Shown here: positions 44,301-52,081 of the stretch, in pieces
Numbering within the stretch: position 1 is the stretch's first letter
How the letters are laid out: each line of letters starts with the position of its first letter
NCBI RefSeq assembly: GCF_014947265.1
Contig: NZ_JADCNK010000004.1
Coordinates: forward strand, 124,001-188,000
Length of the DNA: 64,000 nt
Source: Pedobacter sp014947265
Lineage (GTDB): Bacteria > Bacteroidota > Bacteroidia > Sphingobacteriales > Sphingobacteriaceae
Reading direction: 5' to 3'
Made by a program: the position numbers and the translations under genes
Notes under the pieces: model-generated
What the model saw: only the letters and a program-made list of their open reading frames with translations
Databases searched by the model: none
Told to the model about the DNA's origin: nothing

Positions 44301-44530
44301 GGTGGAAACGCGATATCAGCTTCCTGAGGTTAAAAAATGCAGATTTGGGTTACACACTTAAAGAAGGTATAAAATCCATTGGTGTTAAACGCTTAAGGAT
44401 CTATGCAACAGGCTATAATGTGTTCACCATTAGCAAATTTAAGCTTTGGGATCCTGAACTTGGTACTAATAACGGTACACGGTACCCACTAACCTCTAAT
44501 TATTCTTTAGGTCTTACCGCTAATTTTTAA
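41318..44530 (+). CDS. SusC/RagA-family TonB-dependent transporter
   Basis: A 1070-residue outer-membrane importer. It has a long signal region (the hydrophobic core reads FKAIAFTLALSSSFYATAHA), a CarboxypepD_reg-like domain (IIKDETGAPLPGAGVKVKG), a plug (EVAIVGFGVQKKESLVGAQS, VIIDGVPNRN, GVILINTKQGK) and a barrel ending NYSLGLTANF. The TonB-box area is divergent (VAIVGFG instead of VVVVGYG). No STN domain is present. SusD starts 10 bases after its stop. The unit is preceded by two LacI-type operators. Confidence 0.94.
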   Translation: MNFMMKKNTNLTGGRLRLKDCAFKAIAFTLALSSSFYATAHASAININSSVSVNQAKADIVIRGIIKDETGAPLPGAGVKVKGSSTSAAADVNGAFSITVPDQNTVLIITYVGYDTKEITVGTQTTLDIRLKETTGSDLQEVAIVGFGVQKKESLVGAQSSVNVADLKQPVSSMSQLLAGRIPGVINVSRNGEPGATGSDIFIRGISSLSSGDRSPLVIIDGVPNRNLNDISVYDVENFTVLKDAAATAVYGIRGANGVILINTKQGKTGSPRINVEYYEGISRFTKRPQLIDGVDYMNLANEAKYSDYLRGGAAGAFTPAYSIDAVQKTAAGTDPILYPNVNWFDAIYNDFGRNRSATANLSGGVSNAKYYVSLGYYGEDGLFKTDEAVNSAVKQNYGRYNVSANLNWDITGTTKLDLGIKGILGQNNYPSNLLAQDIFSQAFLINPTSFPVLYPNGSLPGISPQADQRNPYGDITRNGYRTSYTNQLYSNIRLTQDLKEITPGLSVTTMFSFDVNNTNGINRTKRESLYRINPSDPYLTPGDPNSGYKYGLILQGQDFLNYNYDNGGDKKMYFEGAVNYNRTFGKHAVSGLLLYNQNDNTKASAPNLTLSLPYRLQGLVSRATYAYDNKYFFEFNMGYNGSENFAPNKRYGFFPAVGLGWLLSSEKFFEPLKNAIQMVKFRYSDGIVGSGGSGNSYADNEGQRFYYLTKVGDAGDYFFGQNGNLGTNGLGVTAYGVDVTWAETRKQDLGFELKTLNNNLSLIVDFYKERRKNQFISRGTVPNYIGLANTPIGNLGIVDNKGIDGTIQYDTQFGKDWSLNLRANFTYNKDKVIENDQAPKPYPWMEQRGYNVLAATRVGYIAEKLFDSQAEINASPTQFGTLMPGDIKYKDLNGDGKIDSFDQTIIGRGDIPSTTYGFGFSLTYKNFDFGLFFQGQDNADVILNIPSFANSGGLGNMLAVAADRWTPTNPRQDAVYPRLSYGGTNNNNYQSSTWWKRDISFLRLKNADLGYTLKEGIKSIGVKRLRIYATGYNVFTISKFKLWDPELGTNNGTRYPLTSNYSLGLTANF

Positions 44531-44540
44531 AATAAAAAGA

Positions 44541-46373
44541 ATGAAAAAAATATTGATATATACAGTTGGCGCATTACTGATCGTTGGTAATTATGGCTGT
44601 AAGAAATTTTTAAATCAAGTACCTGATGATAGGCTAACCTTCGATCAGATGTACGAAAAAAAGTCTACTGTTGATCAGGCATTGGCAAACGTTTATTCTA
44701 CACTTCCGGATCAGGATCAGGACCGGTCACCGTCAGCAGGTGGAAACATTGGTCCGTGGACAGCTGCTTCTGATGAGGCGGATTACACCTTGCCAAACTT
44801 TAGCGAGAACGTAAATTCGGGCGCTTGGGATGCAACCAGTGGAGCGGTAAACTACCACTGGCAAAGCTTTTATCAAGGAATACAATCTGCCAGTTCTTTT
44901 ATGGCGAATGTTAACAGGTGTACTGATTGTAATATTGGTGGAATTGATATTGTTAACCGTTACTATAGCGAAGCCAGGGCTTTAAGGGCCATTTATTACT
45001 ATTATTTAGTGAGGCAGTATGGCCCTGTAGTTCTATTGGGCAACGATCCAATCGCATCTGATGCTCCGCTACCGGAAATCAGCAAGCCACGTAATTCAAT
45101 GGATGAATGTATCGATTATATTGTAAGCGAATTAGAGGCAGCAAGCTCGCGTTTACCTGCAACACCACAAGCGAGCCAGGATTATGGACATATTACTGCT
45201 TCAGTTGCTGATGCCTACAAAATAAAAGCATTATTAACCGCTGCACGTCCGTTATTTAATGGAAACACCGATTATGCCAGTCTTAAAAACCAGGATGGTA
45301 AACAATTAATCAGCCAAACTGCTGATGTTGCAAAATGGACAAAAGTGGCAACTGCTGCAAAAGCGTTTTTAACGAACTCGCGTTATGCAAATTATGCACT
45401 TTATAATGTTGCTGCTACCCCTGCCGGTTTGCCGGATAATGCTTTTAACAGGGCTTTCATTGCTACAAGAGATGTATTTTTGAACGGTTGGAACTCAGAA
45501 ATTATTTTTGGTAGGGGAGGTGATGTTACGCTTTATCAATATTCATTGGCACCAAATCACAACGGTGCTTCCGATGGCGATAAAGGCGGATCTTTTCTGT
45601 CTCCTTCGCAACAATTGGTAGATGCTTATTTTACAGCAAATGGGTTACCAATTGAAAATGATCCGGCTTATACTGCAAATGGTACCTCGGCCTATCAGGC
45701 GCCAGATCCGAATGATCAGGACGGACCAAGGACAATCAGCAATATGTATGTTAACCGCGAGCCTCGTTTTTATGCAAATATTACCTATAGCGGCCGTAAG
45801 TGGATCAATCCATCATCAAATATTATCACAAGTTTTGAATTTAACGGTAATGCCGGCAAAAATGCTATTGCCAACAACGATTATACTAAAACAGGCTATA
45901 CCTCAAGAAAGCACTTAACTGTTGCAGGTTGGACAGAGGGCAGACCTATTTTTACCATGATCAGATTAGCAGAGATCTATTTAGATTATATCGAGGCATT
46001 ACAGGAGTCGAATCCTTCAGATCCTGATATCTTGATTTATTTGAACAAGATCCGTGTTAGAGCAGGTATAGCACCTTACGGAAGTGGCGCTGGTGCATTA
46101 CCTGTACCAACCGATATGAGAGATGCGATTCGCAGGGAAAGACGTGTTGAATTGGCTTTCGAACTAGACCGCTATTTCTATACCAGGGAGTGGAAAATTG
46201 CAGAAACTACCGATACGCAGATCAAGGGCTTAAATATTACCCAAAATGCACCAGGATTTTTTACACCAGTGGTAACCGAAAATCGGGTTTTCCAAAAGAA
46301 ACACTATTTATGGCCTATCCCAAATGGCGAAATTCAAAAAGTTCCTGTAATTGTACAAAATACAGGCTGGTAA
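44541..46373 (+). CDS. SusD/RagB-family nutrient-binding lipoprotein
   Basis: A 610-residue lipoprotein partner of the preceding SusC. Signal ends VGNYGC, then KKFLNQVPDDRLTFDQMYEK. Typical SusD blocks: SEARALRAIYYYYLVRQYGP, VADAYKIKALLTAARPLFNG, IRLAEIYLDYIEALQES, IRRERRVELAFELDRYFYTR and the ending YLWPIPNGEIQ...QNTGW. A strong terminator follows, yet same-strand genes resume only 60 bases later. Confidence 0.94.
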   Translation: MKKILIYTVGALLIVGNYGCKKFLNQVPDDRLTFDQMYEKKSTVDQALANVYSTLPDQDQDRSPSAGGNIGPWTAASDEADYTLPNFSENVNSGAWDATSGAVNYHWQSFYQGIQSASSFMANVNRCTDCNIGGIDIVNRYYSEARALRAIYYYYLVRQYGPVVLLGNDPIASDAPLPEISKPRNSMDECIDYIVSELEAASSRLPATPQASQDYGHITASVADAYKIKALLTAARPLFNGNTDYASLKNQDGKQLISQTADVAKWTKVATAAKAFLTNSRYANYALYNVAATPAGLPDNAFNRAFIATRDVFLNGWNSEIIFGRGGDVTLYQYSLAPNHNGASDGDKGGSFLSPSQQLVDAYFTANGLPIENDPAYTANGTSAYQAPDPNDQDGPRTISNMYVNREPRFYANITYSGRKWINPSSNIITSFEFNGNAGKNAIANNDYTKTGYTSRKHLTVAGWTEGRPIFTMIRLAEIYLDYIEALQESNPSDPDILIYLNKIRVRAGIAPYGSGAGALPVPTDMRDAIRRERRVELAFELDRYFYTREWKIAETTDTQIKGLNITQNAPGFFTPVVTENRVFQKKHYLWPIPNGEIQKVPVIVQNTGW

Positions 46374-46382
46374 AAAATATAT

Positions 46383-46413
46383 AGCACCGGGTGTTTCACC
46401 CGGTGCTTTTTTT
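46383..46413 (+). terminator. Strong terminator after SusD
   Basis: AGCACCGGGTG and CACCCGGTGCT form a perfect 11-bp stem with a TTT loop, followed by seven T. It ends 20 bases before the next gene start, so the downstream peptidase genes need read-through or a promoter inside the susD end. Confidence 0.92.
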
Positions 46414-46432
46414 AAACATTAATACTAGTGCT

Positions 46433-47404
46433 ATGAAAAATATTTTATCGTTATCGGCAATTGTATTATTTGCTGTGTTAGCTTGCAACAGTAAAAAAGT
46501 ACCAGTTGAGACCGTAAAGCCCGCGCCGCCGTTGATAGAAAGTGTAGATCCACCAGATGCACCACCAAAAACATGGAAGGAGCATTGGTTTGAGCATGTG
46601 CAATTGTTAAACCGGGTTTATTATGACACCAGTGTAGTGGTTTATTACGATGGCGATGTTAAACCAACTATTGCCTGGCCAAAAACATACATGGCCGATG
46701 CGTGGAACTATACCAAAAAAACTTACGGCAAGTTTGGGGATGATAGTCGCTTATTTGTAATTTATCATGCCGGTAAATATAGCGGAGGCCATCCGGGTAC
46801 TTACCTAGATGCAGCGCATGATTATAGAAACGTAACCGATTGCGGTGCCAGCAGTCTCGATGCCTGGACGACCGGCATTGATAATGATATTGATTTGTCT
46901 ACCCACGAAATCGGTCACATCGTAGAGGGAGCATCAAAAGGAGTAAAAGAATCGCCGGCTTTCGATATCTGGCATGATAGTAAGTGGATGGAGATTTATC
47001 AATACGATGTGTATTTAGGTTTAAACAGAACTGCCGATGCACAACGTTGGTATAATAAAATGATGACTGTTACTGACAGTTACCCTAAGGCAGGAACACA
47101 ATGGTTCAGGAATTGGTTTCTTCCAATTTATGATAACTATGGTAAAGCAAAGGTTTTAAATGGCTTCTTTACCTTATTGTCTCAACAATTTCCTAAGCAA
47201 CAACTCATTGTACAAGGTAAAAGCTATCAACAATATACCCGGAAAATGAATTTTGGTGAATTTGTTCACTTTTGGAGCGGTGCAGCGCAAGCAGATTTGG
47301 CACCACTGGCATTAACGGCTTTTGGACCGAAGGACGAAAAAGGAGCAGACTGGGCCCCTATGCTGACAAAGGCTAAAACCGATTTTCCAGCCATCACATA
47401 TTAA
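46433..47404 (+). CDS. HExxH lipoprotein, probable zinc metallopeptidase
   Basis: A 323-residue predicted lipoprotein. ATG 46433 gives a signal ending FAVLAC (lipidated C18), followed by NSKKVPVETVKPAPPL; ATG 46391 lies inside the terminator and is rejected. The zinc motif is HEIGHIVEGA (H158, E159, H162), preceded by LDAWTTGIDNDIDLS and followed by DSKWMEIYQYDVYLGL. No named family is recognised with confidence, though location beside two basic-secretory-protein genes suggests a shared proteolytic job. The third zinc ligand is not identified. Confidence 0.72.
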   Translation: MKNILSLSAIVLFAVLACNSKKVPVETVKPAPPLIESVDPPDAPPKTWKEHWFEHVQLLNRVYYDTSVVVYYDGDVKPTIAWPKTYMADAWNYTKKTYGKFGDDSRLFVIYHAGKYSGGHPGTYLDAAHDYRNVTDCGASSLDAWTTGIDNDIDLSTHEIGHIVEGASKGVKESPAFDIWHDSKWMEIYQYDVYLGLNRTADAQRWYNKMMTVTDSYPKAGTQWFRNWFLPIYDNYGKAKVLNGFFTLLSQQFPKQQLIVQGKSYQQYTRKMNFGEFVHFWSGAAQADLAPLALTAFGPKDEKGADWAPMLTKAKTDFPAITY

Positions 47405-47476
47405 ATACAATATACTATAGAAATGATTTTGCCAACAGCAAAATCATTTCTACTTTCAAAACCCACACAAAAGATC

Positions 47477-48457
47477 ATGATTAAGAAGTTATTAATTTTC
47501 GCATCAATATCCTTTATAAATGCTTATGCTTTTGCTCAAAGCAGAGAACGAGAATACAAAATTACCATTAACGATAAGGACAGCGCAACAAACGCCATCA
47601 TAGGTGCTAAACTTAAGGCTGCTTTTTTTCAGGTTTACCCAAAATTTGCCCAGGCAGATGGATACCGTACCAAAAGAAATGTAGTGTTAGATTTAGTAAC
47701 GGAAGAAACACCAACAATACAAGCTAAAGCCGGAGAAATTAAAGTAAACAGTCAATGGGTTAAAAATAAATCGCAAAAGAAAATCCAAAAGGAACTATTT
47801 ACAGCACTTTCAAAAAACTGGGTTTCTTACAGTAAAGAAAAACACAAAGGTTATGAATTAACATTTATCAGCAAAGACCCGAATTTAGATCCAATGGTAA
47901 GAAAGGAGTTAATTGCTACTTATTTCGAAATCTATCCAACCTTGGTTAAAACATTTAACGATAAATCTACACACGATGTGCTTTTTGTGGTAGACACAGC
48001 CTATAAAGCAGTTGCAGAAGCAAGCGGAAATAGAATTTTATTTAGTGCTGGTTACATGAAAGCACACCCAACTGATATTGATGTGGTAACACACGAAACC
48101 ATGCATATTGTGCAGGGTTATGGCTATAGTGCAGGCCCGGTTTGGCTAACTGAAGGCATTGCAGATTATGTACGGTATAAATATGGGGTTGATAATGTAG
48201 GATCAAAATGGAGTTTGCCAGCCTATAATGAAAAACAGAGTTACACCAATAGTTACAGGATTACCGCGCGCTTTTTTGCCTGGTTGGAGCAGAATGTAAA
48301 ACCTGGTTTAATTGCTGCTTTAGATCAGCAACTAAGGGCGCACCAGTACAGCGAGCAATCGTGGACTTCCTTAACGGGAAGAACCTTAGATCAGCTCTGG
48401 GCTGATTATGGCAAAGAAGCACAAAAAGTAAACCTTACTTATAGCAGCAAAAAGTAA
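47477..48457 (+). CDS. Basic secretory protein-family metallopeptidase with extra N-terminal half-domain
   Basis: A 326-residue secreted protein; ATG 47477 gives the signal peptide IKKLLIFASISFINAYAFAQ. The C-terminal domain (about 125-320) is a complete basic secretory protein (BSP) domain with HETMHIVQGYG (H206, E207, H210) and WLTEGIADYVRYKYG. The N-terminal part (about 22-115) repeats the first half of that domain (YKITINDKDS...LKAAFFQVYPKF, parallel to YELTFISKDP...LIATYFEIYPTL) but has KNKSQKKIQKE where the zinc motif should be. So it is a partial internal duplication with a degenerate, probably non-catalytic copy. It is followed by a single-domain paralog at 48940. Confidence 0.85.
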   Translation: MIKKLLIFASISFINAYAFAQSREREYKITINDKDSATNAIIGAKLKAAFFQVYPKFAQADGYRTKRNVVLDLVTEETPTIQAKAGEIKVNSQWVKNKSQKKIQKELFTALSKNWVSYSKEKHKGYELTFISKDPNLDPMVRKELIATYFEIYPTLVKTFNDKSTHDVLFVVDTAYKAVAEASGNRILFSAGYMKAHPTDIDVVTHETMHIVQGYGYSAGPVWLTEGIADYVRYKYGVDNVGSKWSLPAYNEKQSYTNSYRITARFFAWLEQNVKPGLIAALDQQLRAHQYSEQSWTSLTGRTLDQLWADYGKEAQKVNLTYSSKK

Positions 48458-48459
48458 TT

Positions 48460-48513
48460 AAAGAGAAGTCAAGTTTTAAATAGCACACTTGCCATAAAAC
48501 TTGACTTCTCTTT
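48460..48513 (+). terminator. Long stem-loop after the first BSP gene
   Basis: AAAGAGAAGTCAAGTTTTA pairs perfectly with TAAAACTTGACTTCTCTTT (19 bp, 16-base loop) directly after the stop codon. The T tract is short (TTT), so it may act as an mRNA end stabiliser as well as a terminator. Confidence 0.75.
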
Positions 48514-48545
48514 AGGAGGAACATTACAAAAAAGTTTGCATAGAA

Positions 48546-48745
48546 CGGTCGTCATCTCGATTCCATAGCTATCGGATGAAACGCAGTAGAATAGAGATCC
48601 TTCGACTCCGCTCAGGATGACTGCTTAACGAAACGATCGTCATCTCGACTGGAACGCAGTGGAATGGAGAGATCTACATAGAAAGATTTAGCTTCGCTGA
48701 GCAATCGTGGTTCTCGACTGCATTGCACGCCGCCCGAAATGAAGA
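48546..48745. repeat. GTCATCTCGA-type repeat cluster
   Basis: Two adjacent GTCATCTCGA units occur at about 48550 and 48629, with ATAGCTATCGGATGAAACGC, GATCCTTCGACTCCGCTCAG and GAGAGATCTACATAG words. These are variants of the 27444 element and of 55560-55640. Confidence 0.7.
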
Positions 48746-48867
48746 CCGCTTAAAAGAAAATTTAAAACGAAGCTAAGCTTTACAAGCTATGTGCAAATAA
48801 AACTTGCTTCCTCCAGTGCTTGTTTGTAAAAATAATCATCACTAAAGTAAAATTTTTGATCATTTAC

Positions 48868-48879
48868 TAAAACGTTTTA
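48868..48879. promoter_or_regulatory. LacI-type operator before the second BSP gene
   Basis: TAAAACGTTTTA, a perfect palindrome 61 bases before the ATG at 48940. An AT-rich ATTATATTTATTTTGC tract, possibly containing the -7 element, follows. Confidence 0.65.
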
Positions 48880-48939
48880 CATATTATATTTATTTTGCAG
48901 GACTAAACACGCTAACCAAAATAATAATAACACAGATAA

Positions 48940-49611
48940 ATGAAAAAAATAGCTATTCTTTCGATTTTTGTAATGTTTGTTTCCGCATTTTCATTACAAC
49001 TAAAAGCACAGGAAATTACCAAAAAGAACGGTTATACCTTATCGTTCGAAAGCAATTTTGCGGCGTTGGATCCACAATTGAAAAAGCGCTTAGTTAAGAC
49101 CTTTTTTGATGTTTATCCAAAACTGGCAAAAGAATACAATCCATCAACCATAAAAATGGTAAAATTTTTTGTTGATACTGCTTATGATGGCGTTGCCGCA
49201 ACTGCTGATGGAAAAGTAACCTTCAGTTCCATGTGGATGATTAAACATCCCGAAGATATTGACGTTGTTACCCACGAAGTGATGCACATTGTGCAGGATT
49301 ATGGTCGAAGCGTTGGTCCGGGATGGTTAACAGAAGGTATTGCAGATTATGCCCGCTATAAATTTGGTGTAGACAATGCGGGTGCTAAATGGTCACTCCC
49401 TGCGCTAAAACCAGATCACAGCTATACAAACAGTTACCGCATTACTGCAGGTTTTTTTGCCTGGATGGAAAAAAGCGTAAAACCAGGGATTATTAAAACC
49501 GTTGATGCTTCTTTAAGAGACCATACCTATACCAAAAATATCTGGACAAAATTAACAGGTAAAGATTTAGATGCACTTTGGGTAGATTATGTTAAAAATT
49601 CTCAAGTTTAG
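48940..49611 (+). CDS. Basic secretory protein-family metallopeptidase
   Basis: A 223-residue secreted protein. Signal peptide MKKIAILSIFVMFVSAFSLQ, cleavage after KAQ. It is a single BSP domain with HEVMHIVQDYG (H112, E113, H116), GPGWLTEGIADYARYKFGVD and SYTNSYRITAGFFAWME. It is clearly paralogous to the C-terminal domain encoded at 47477-48457. BSP proteins are known from plants and bacteria and have a zincin-like fold. It precedes a GH92 gene by 40 bases, probably in one transcript behind the operator at 48868. Confidence 0.87.
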   Translation: MKKIAILSIFVMFVSAFSLQLKAQEITKKNGYTLSFESNFAALDPQLKKRLVKTFFDVYPKLAKEYNPSTIKMVKFFVDTAYDGVAATADGKVTFSSMWMIKHPEDIDVVTHEVMHIVQDYGRSVGPGWLTEGIADYARYKFGVDNAGAKWSLPALKPDHSYTNSYRITAGFFAWMEKSVKPGIIKTVDASLRDHTYTKNIWTKLTGKDLDALWVDYVKNSQV

Positions 49612-49651
49612 GAAAATAAATACAAGCATATAAAAAACACAAGCACAACAA

Positions 49652-51940
49652 ATGAAAAGATTATTTATCGCTTTATTGAGTGTCGCGGCATCAACCAGTT
49701 TCGCGCAAACAATTGGCAAAATCACAGATCCGGTAGATTGGATTAATCCATTGATGGGAACAGCTTCGAAACCAGATCTATCAAATGGAAATACCTACCC
49801 GGCAATCGGATTGCCATGGGGAATGAACATGTGGTCGCCACAAACCGGTAAAAACGGAGATGGATGGGCCTATGTTTACGATGCCGACAAAATCCGCGGA
49901 TTTAAACAAACACATCAGCCTTCGCCCTGGATGAACGATTACGGCGCTTTTTCTATCATGCCGGTTACTGGCAAATTAAGATTTACTGATGATGACCGTG
50001 CAAGTTGGTTCAGCCATAAAGCAGAGGTTTCTAAACCATATTATTACAGCGTTTATTTAGCAGATGCTGATGTAACCACCGAAATTACCCCAACAGAACG
50101 TGCTGCTCAGTTCAAATTTACTTTCCCTAAAACGGATAGTGCTTATGTGGTAGTAGATGCACAGAATAAAGGTTCTTACATTAAAATTATTCCTGCAGAA
50201 AGAAAAATTATCGGTTATACCACTAAATATGCCCGTGGTCCACTGCCTAAAAATTTCAAAAATTACTTCGTAATCTATTTCAATAAAGATTTCAAATTGG
50301 CTAAAACCTGGAATGATAAAAAACTGAACGACAAAGATTTAGAGTTAACTGTCGATCATGCTGGTGCTGTTATTGGTTTCGCTACACAAAAAGGCGAGCA
50401 GGTACTTGCAAAAGTGGCCTCTTCATTTATCAGTTTTGAGCAGGCCGATTTAAATTTAAAAAGAGAATTGTCTAACGATGGTTTCGATGCCACTAAAGCA
50501 AAAGGTAGAGCAATCTGGAATAAAACGTTAAGTAAAATTGCGGTTGAAGGTGGTACGATTGATCAAACTCGTACTTTCTATTCGGCAATGTACCGTACCT
50601 TATTTTTCCCTAATAAATTATATGAAATTGATGCACAAAACCAGATTGTTCACTGGAGTCCTTATAACGGGCAGGTTTTACCAGGTTATATGTTCGCTGG
50701 TACAGGTTTCTGGGATACTTTTAGGGCATTATATCCTTTCCTAAATCTGGTTTATCCTTCCATCAACAAGGAAATGCAACAAGGCTTAATCAACGATTAC
50801 AAAGAAGGGGGCTGGTTGCCGGAGTGGAGCAGTCCGGGGTATGCCAATATCATGGTGGGTAACAACTCTGCTTCGGTAGTTTCTGATGCTTATATTAAAG
50901 GTATGCGTGGTTACGACATTGAAACATTATGGCAGGCTTTAAAACATGGTGCAAATAACGAGGGTCCGATGGAAGCCGTTGGTCGCGATGGTGTTAAATA
51001 TTACAACGAATTGGGTTATGTACCTTTCGATGTAAAAAAGAATGAAAATGCCGCTAAAACCCTGGAATATTCTTATGACGATTTTACCATTTACCAACTG
51101 GGAAGAGCTTTAGGTAAACCGGCTTCGGAGATAGATATTTATAAGAAAAGAGCCATGAACTACAAGAATCTTTTCGATCCGGCTTCAGGTTTAATGCGTG
51201 GCAAAAATCAGGATGGAACTTTCCAAAGCCCGTTCAGTCCATTTAAATGGGGAGGTGCATTTACCGAAGGCAACAGCTGGCACTATACCTGGTCTGTTTT
51301 TCAGGATATAGATGGCTTAACCAAATTAATGGGTGGCCATAGTAATTTTGTAACCAAACTAGATTCAGTTTTTTCGATGCCTCCGGTATTTGATGAGAGT
51401 GCTTACGGTGGTGTAATTCACGAAATCCGCGAAATGCAGATTGCAAACATGGGCCAATACGCACATGGTAACCAACCTATCCAGCACATGATTTACCTGT
51501 ACAACTACGGTGGAGCGCCTTATAAAACACAGTATTGGGTAAGAGAAACCATGAACAGAATGTACAAAGCTACTCCGGATGGATATTGTGGTGACGAAGA
51601 TAACGGGCAAACTTCTGCCTGGTATGTTTTCTCAGCAATGGGATTTTACCCGGTAACACCAGCAGTTGATCAGTATGTTTTAGGTGCTCCTTTATTTAAA
51701 AAGGTAACGATTACTTTAGAAAATGGTAAAACTGTGGTAATTAATGCAGCAGCCAATAGCGATAACAATCGTTATGTTCAGTCGTTACAGATGAATGGTA
51801 AACCATATTCTAAAAATTGGATCAGCCACAGTGGTTTGCAAAAAGGTGCAGTATTAAATTTTAATATGACCGCAATGCCGAATAAAACCAGAGGTTCAAA
51901 TCCAGCCGATTTCCCTTATTCATTATCAACAGAAAAATAG
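49652..51940 (+). CDS. GH92 family exo-alpha-mannosidase (second copy)
   Basis: A 762-residue exported alpha-mannosidase. Signal peptide MKRLFIALLSVAASTSFAQ. Motifs: GNTYPAIGLPWGMNMWSPQT, GYMFAGTGFWDTFRA, the catalytic-acid segment FTEGNSWHYTW (E539) and GDEDNGQTSAWY (D648, D650). It is a diverged paralog of the enzyme at 36735; the +1 region around HQPSPWMNDYGAFS differs from HQCSSWTRDYAVFS, so different linkage preferences are plausible. Co-transcription with the BSP peptidase upstream suggests mannosylated proteins as substrates. Confidence 0.94.
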   Translation: MKRLFIALLSVAASTSFAQTIGKITDPVDWINPLMGTASKPDLSNGNTYPAIGLPWGMNMWSPQTGKNGDGWAYVYDADKIRGFKQTHQPSPWMNDYGAFSIMPVTGKLRFTDDDRASWFSHKAEVSKPYYYSVYLADADVTTEITPTERAAQFKFTFPKTDSAYVVVDAQNKGSYIKIIPAERKIIGYTTKYARGPLPKNFKNYFVIYFNKDFKLAKTWNDKKLNDKDLELTVDHAGAVIGFATQKGEQVLAKVASSFISFEQADLNLKRELSNDGFDATKAKGRAIWNKTLSKIAVEGGTIDQTRTFYSAMYRTLFFPNKLYEIDAQNQIVHWSPYNGQVLPGYMFAGTGFWDTFRALYPFLNLVYPSINKEMQQGLINDYKEGGWLPEWSSPGYANIMVGNNSASVVSDAYIKGMRGYDIETLWQALKHGANNEGPMEAVGRDGVKYYNELGYVPFDVKKNENAAKTLEYSYDDFTIYQLGRALGKPASEIDIYKKRAMNYKNLFDPASGLMRGKNQDGTFQSPFSPFKWGGAFTEGNSWHYTWSVFQDIDGLTKLMGGHSNFVTKLDSVFSMPPVFDESAYGGVIHEIREMQIANMGQYAHGNQPIQHMIYLYNYGGAPYKTQYWVRETMNRMYKATPDGYCGDEDNGQTSAWYVFSAMGFYPVTPAVDQYVLGAPLFKKVTITLENGKTVVINAAANSDNNRYVQSLQMNGKPYSKNWISHSGLQKGAVLNFNMTAMPNKTRGSNPADFPYSLSTEK

Positions 51941-51949
51941 AGAAAGATA

Positions 51950-52034
51950 AAGACTGTATCATAAAAATAGAATGTTATCCTGAGCCTCTCGAAGGACAGA
52001 TTTAGTTTACATTTTATGATACAGTCTTATTTTT
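51950..52034 (+). terminator. Long stem-loop after GH92, with a repeat in its loop
   Basis: AAGACTGTATCATAAAA and TTTTATGATACAGTCTT form a 17-bp perfect stem, followed by ATTTTT. The loop of about 45 bases holds a TCCTGAGCCTCTCGAAGGA fragment of the interspersed repeat family. Confidence 0.8.
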
Positions 52035-52081
52035 AAAGCAATAACTGGCCTCAATAGGGCTAAAACTAACAAACCAAATAT

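Larger units (their letters stand above)
48458..48939. other. Interval between the two BSP genes
   Basis: It begins with a 19-bp stem-loop (48460-48513), continues with about 200 bases of GTCATCTCGA-type repeats (48546-48745) and ends with an AT-rich promoter-like region carrying a LacI-type palindrome at 48868-48879. No ORF is supported. Confidence 0.65.

Noticed and set aside
46391..46432. Upstream start for the HExxH lipoprotein
   Set aside because: It lies within the terminator stem and adds a non-signal sequence ahead of a good lipoprotein signal at 46433.
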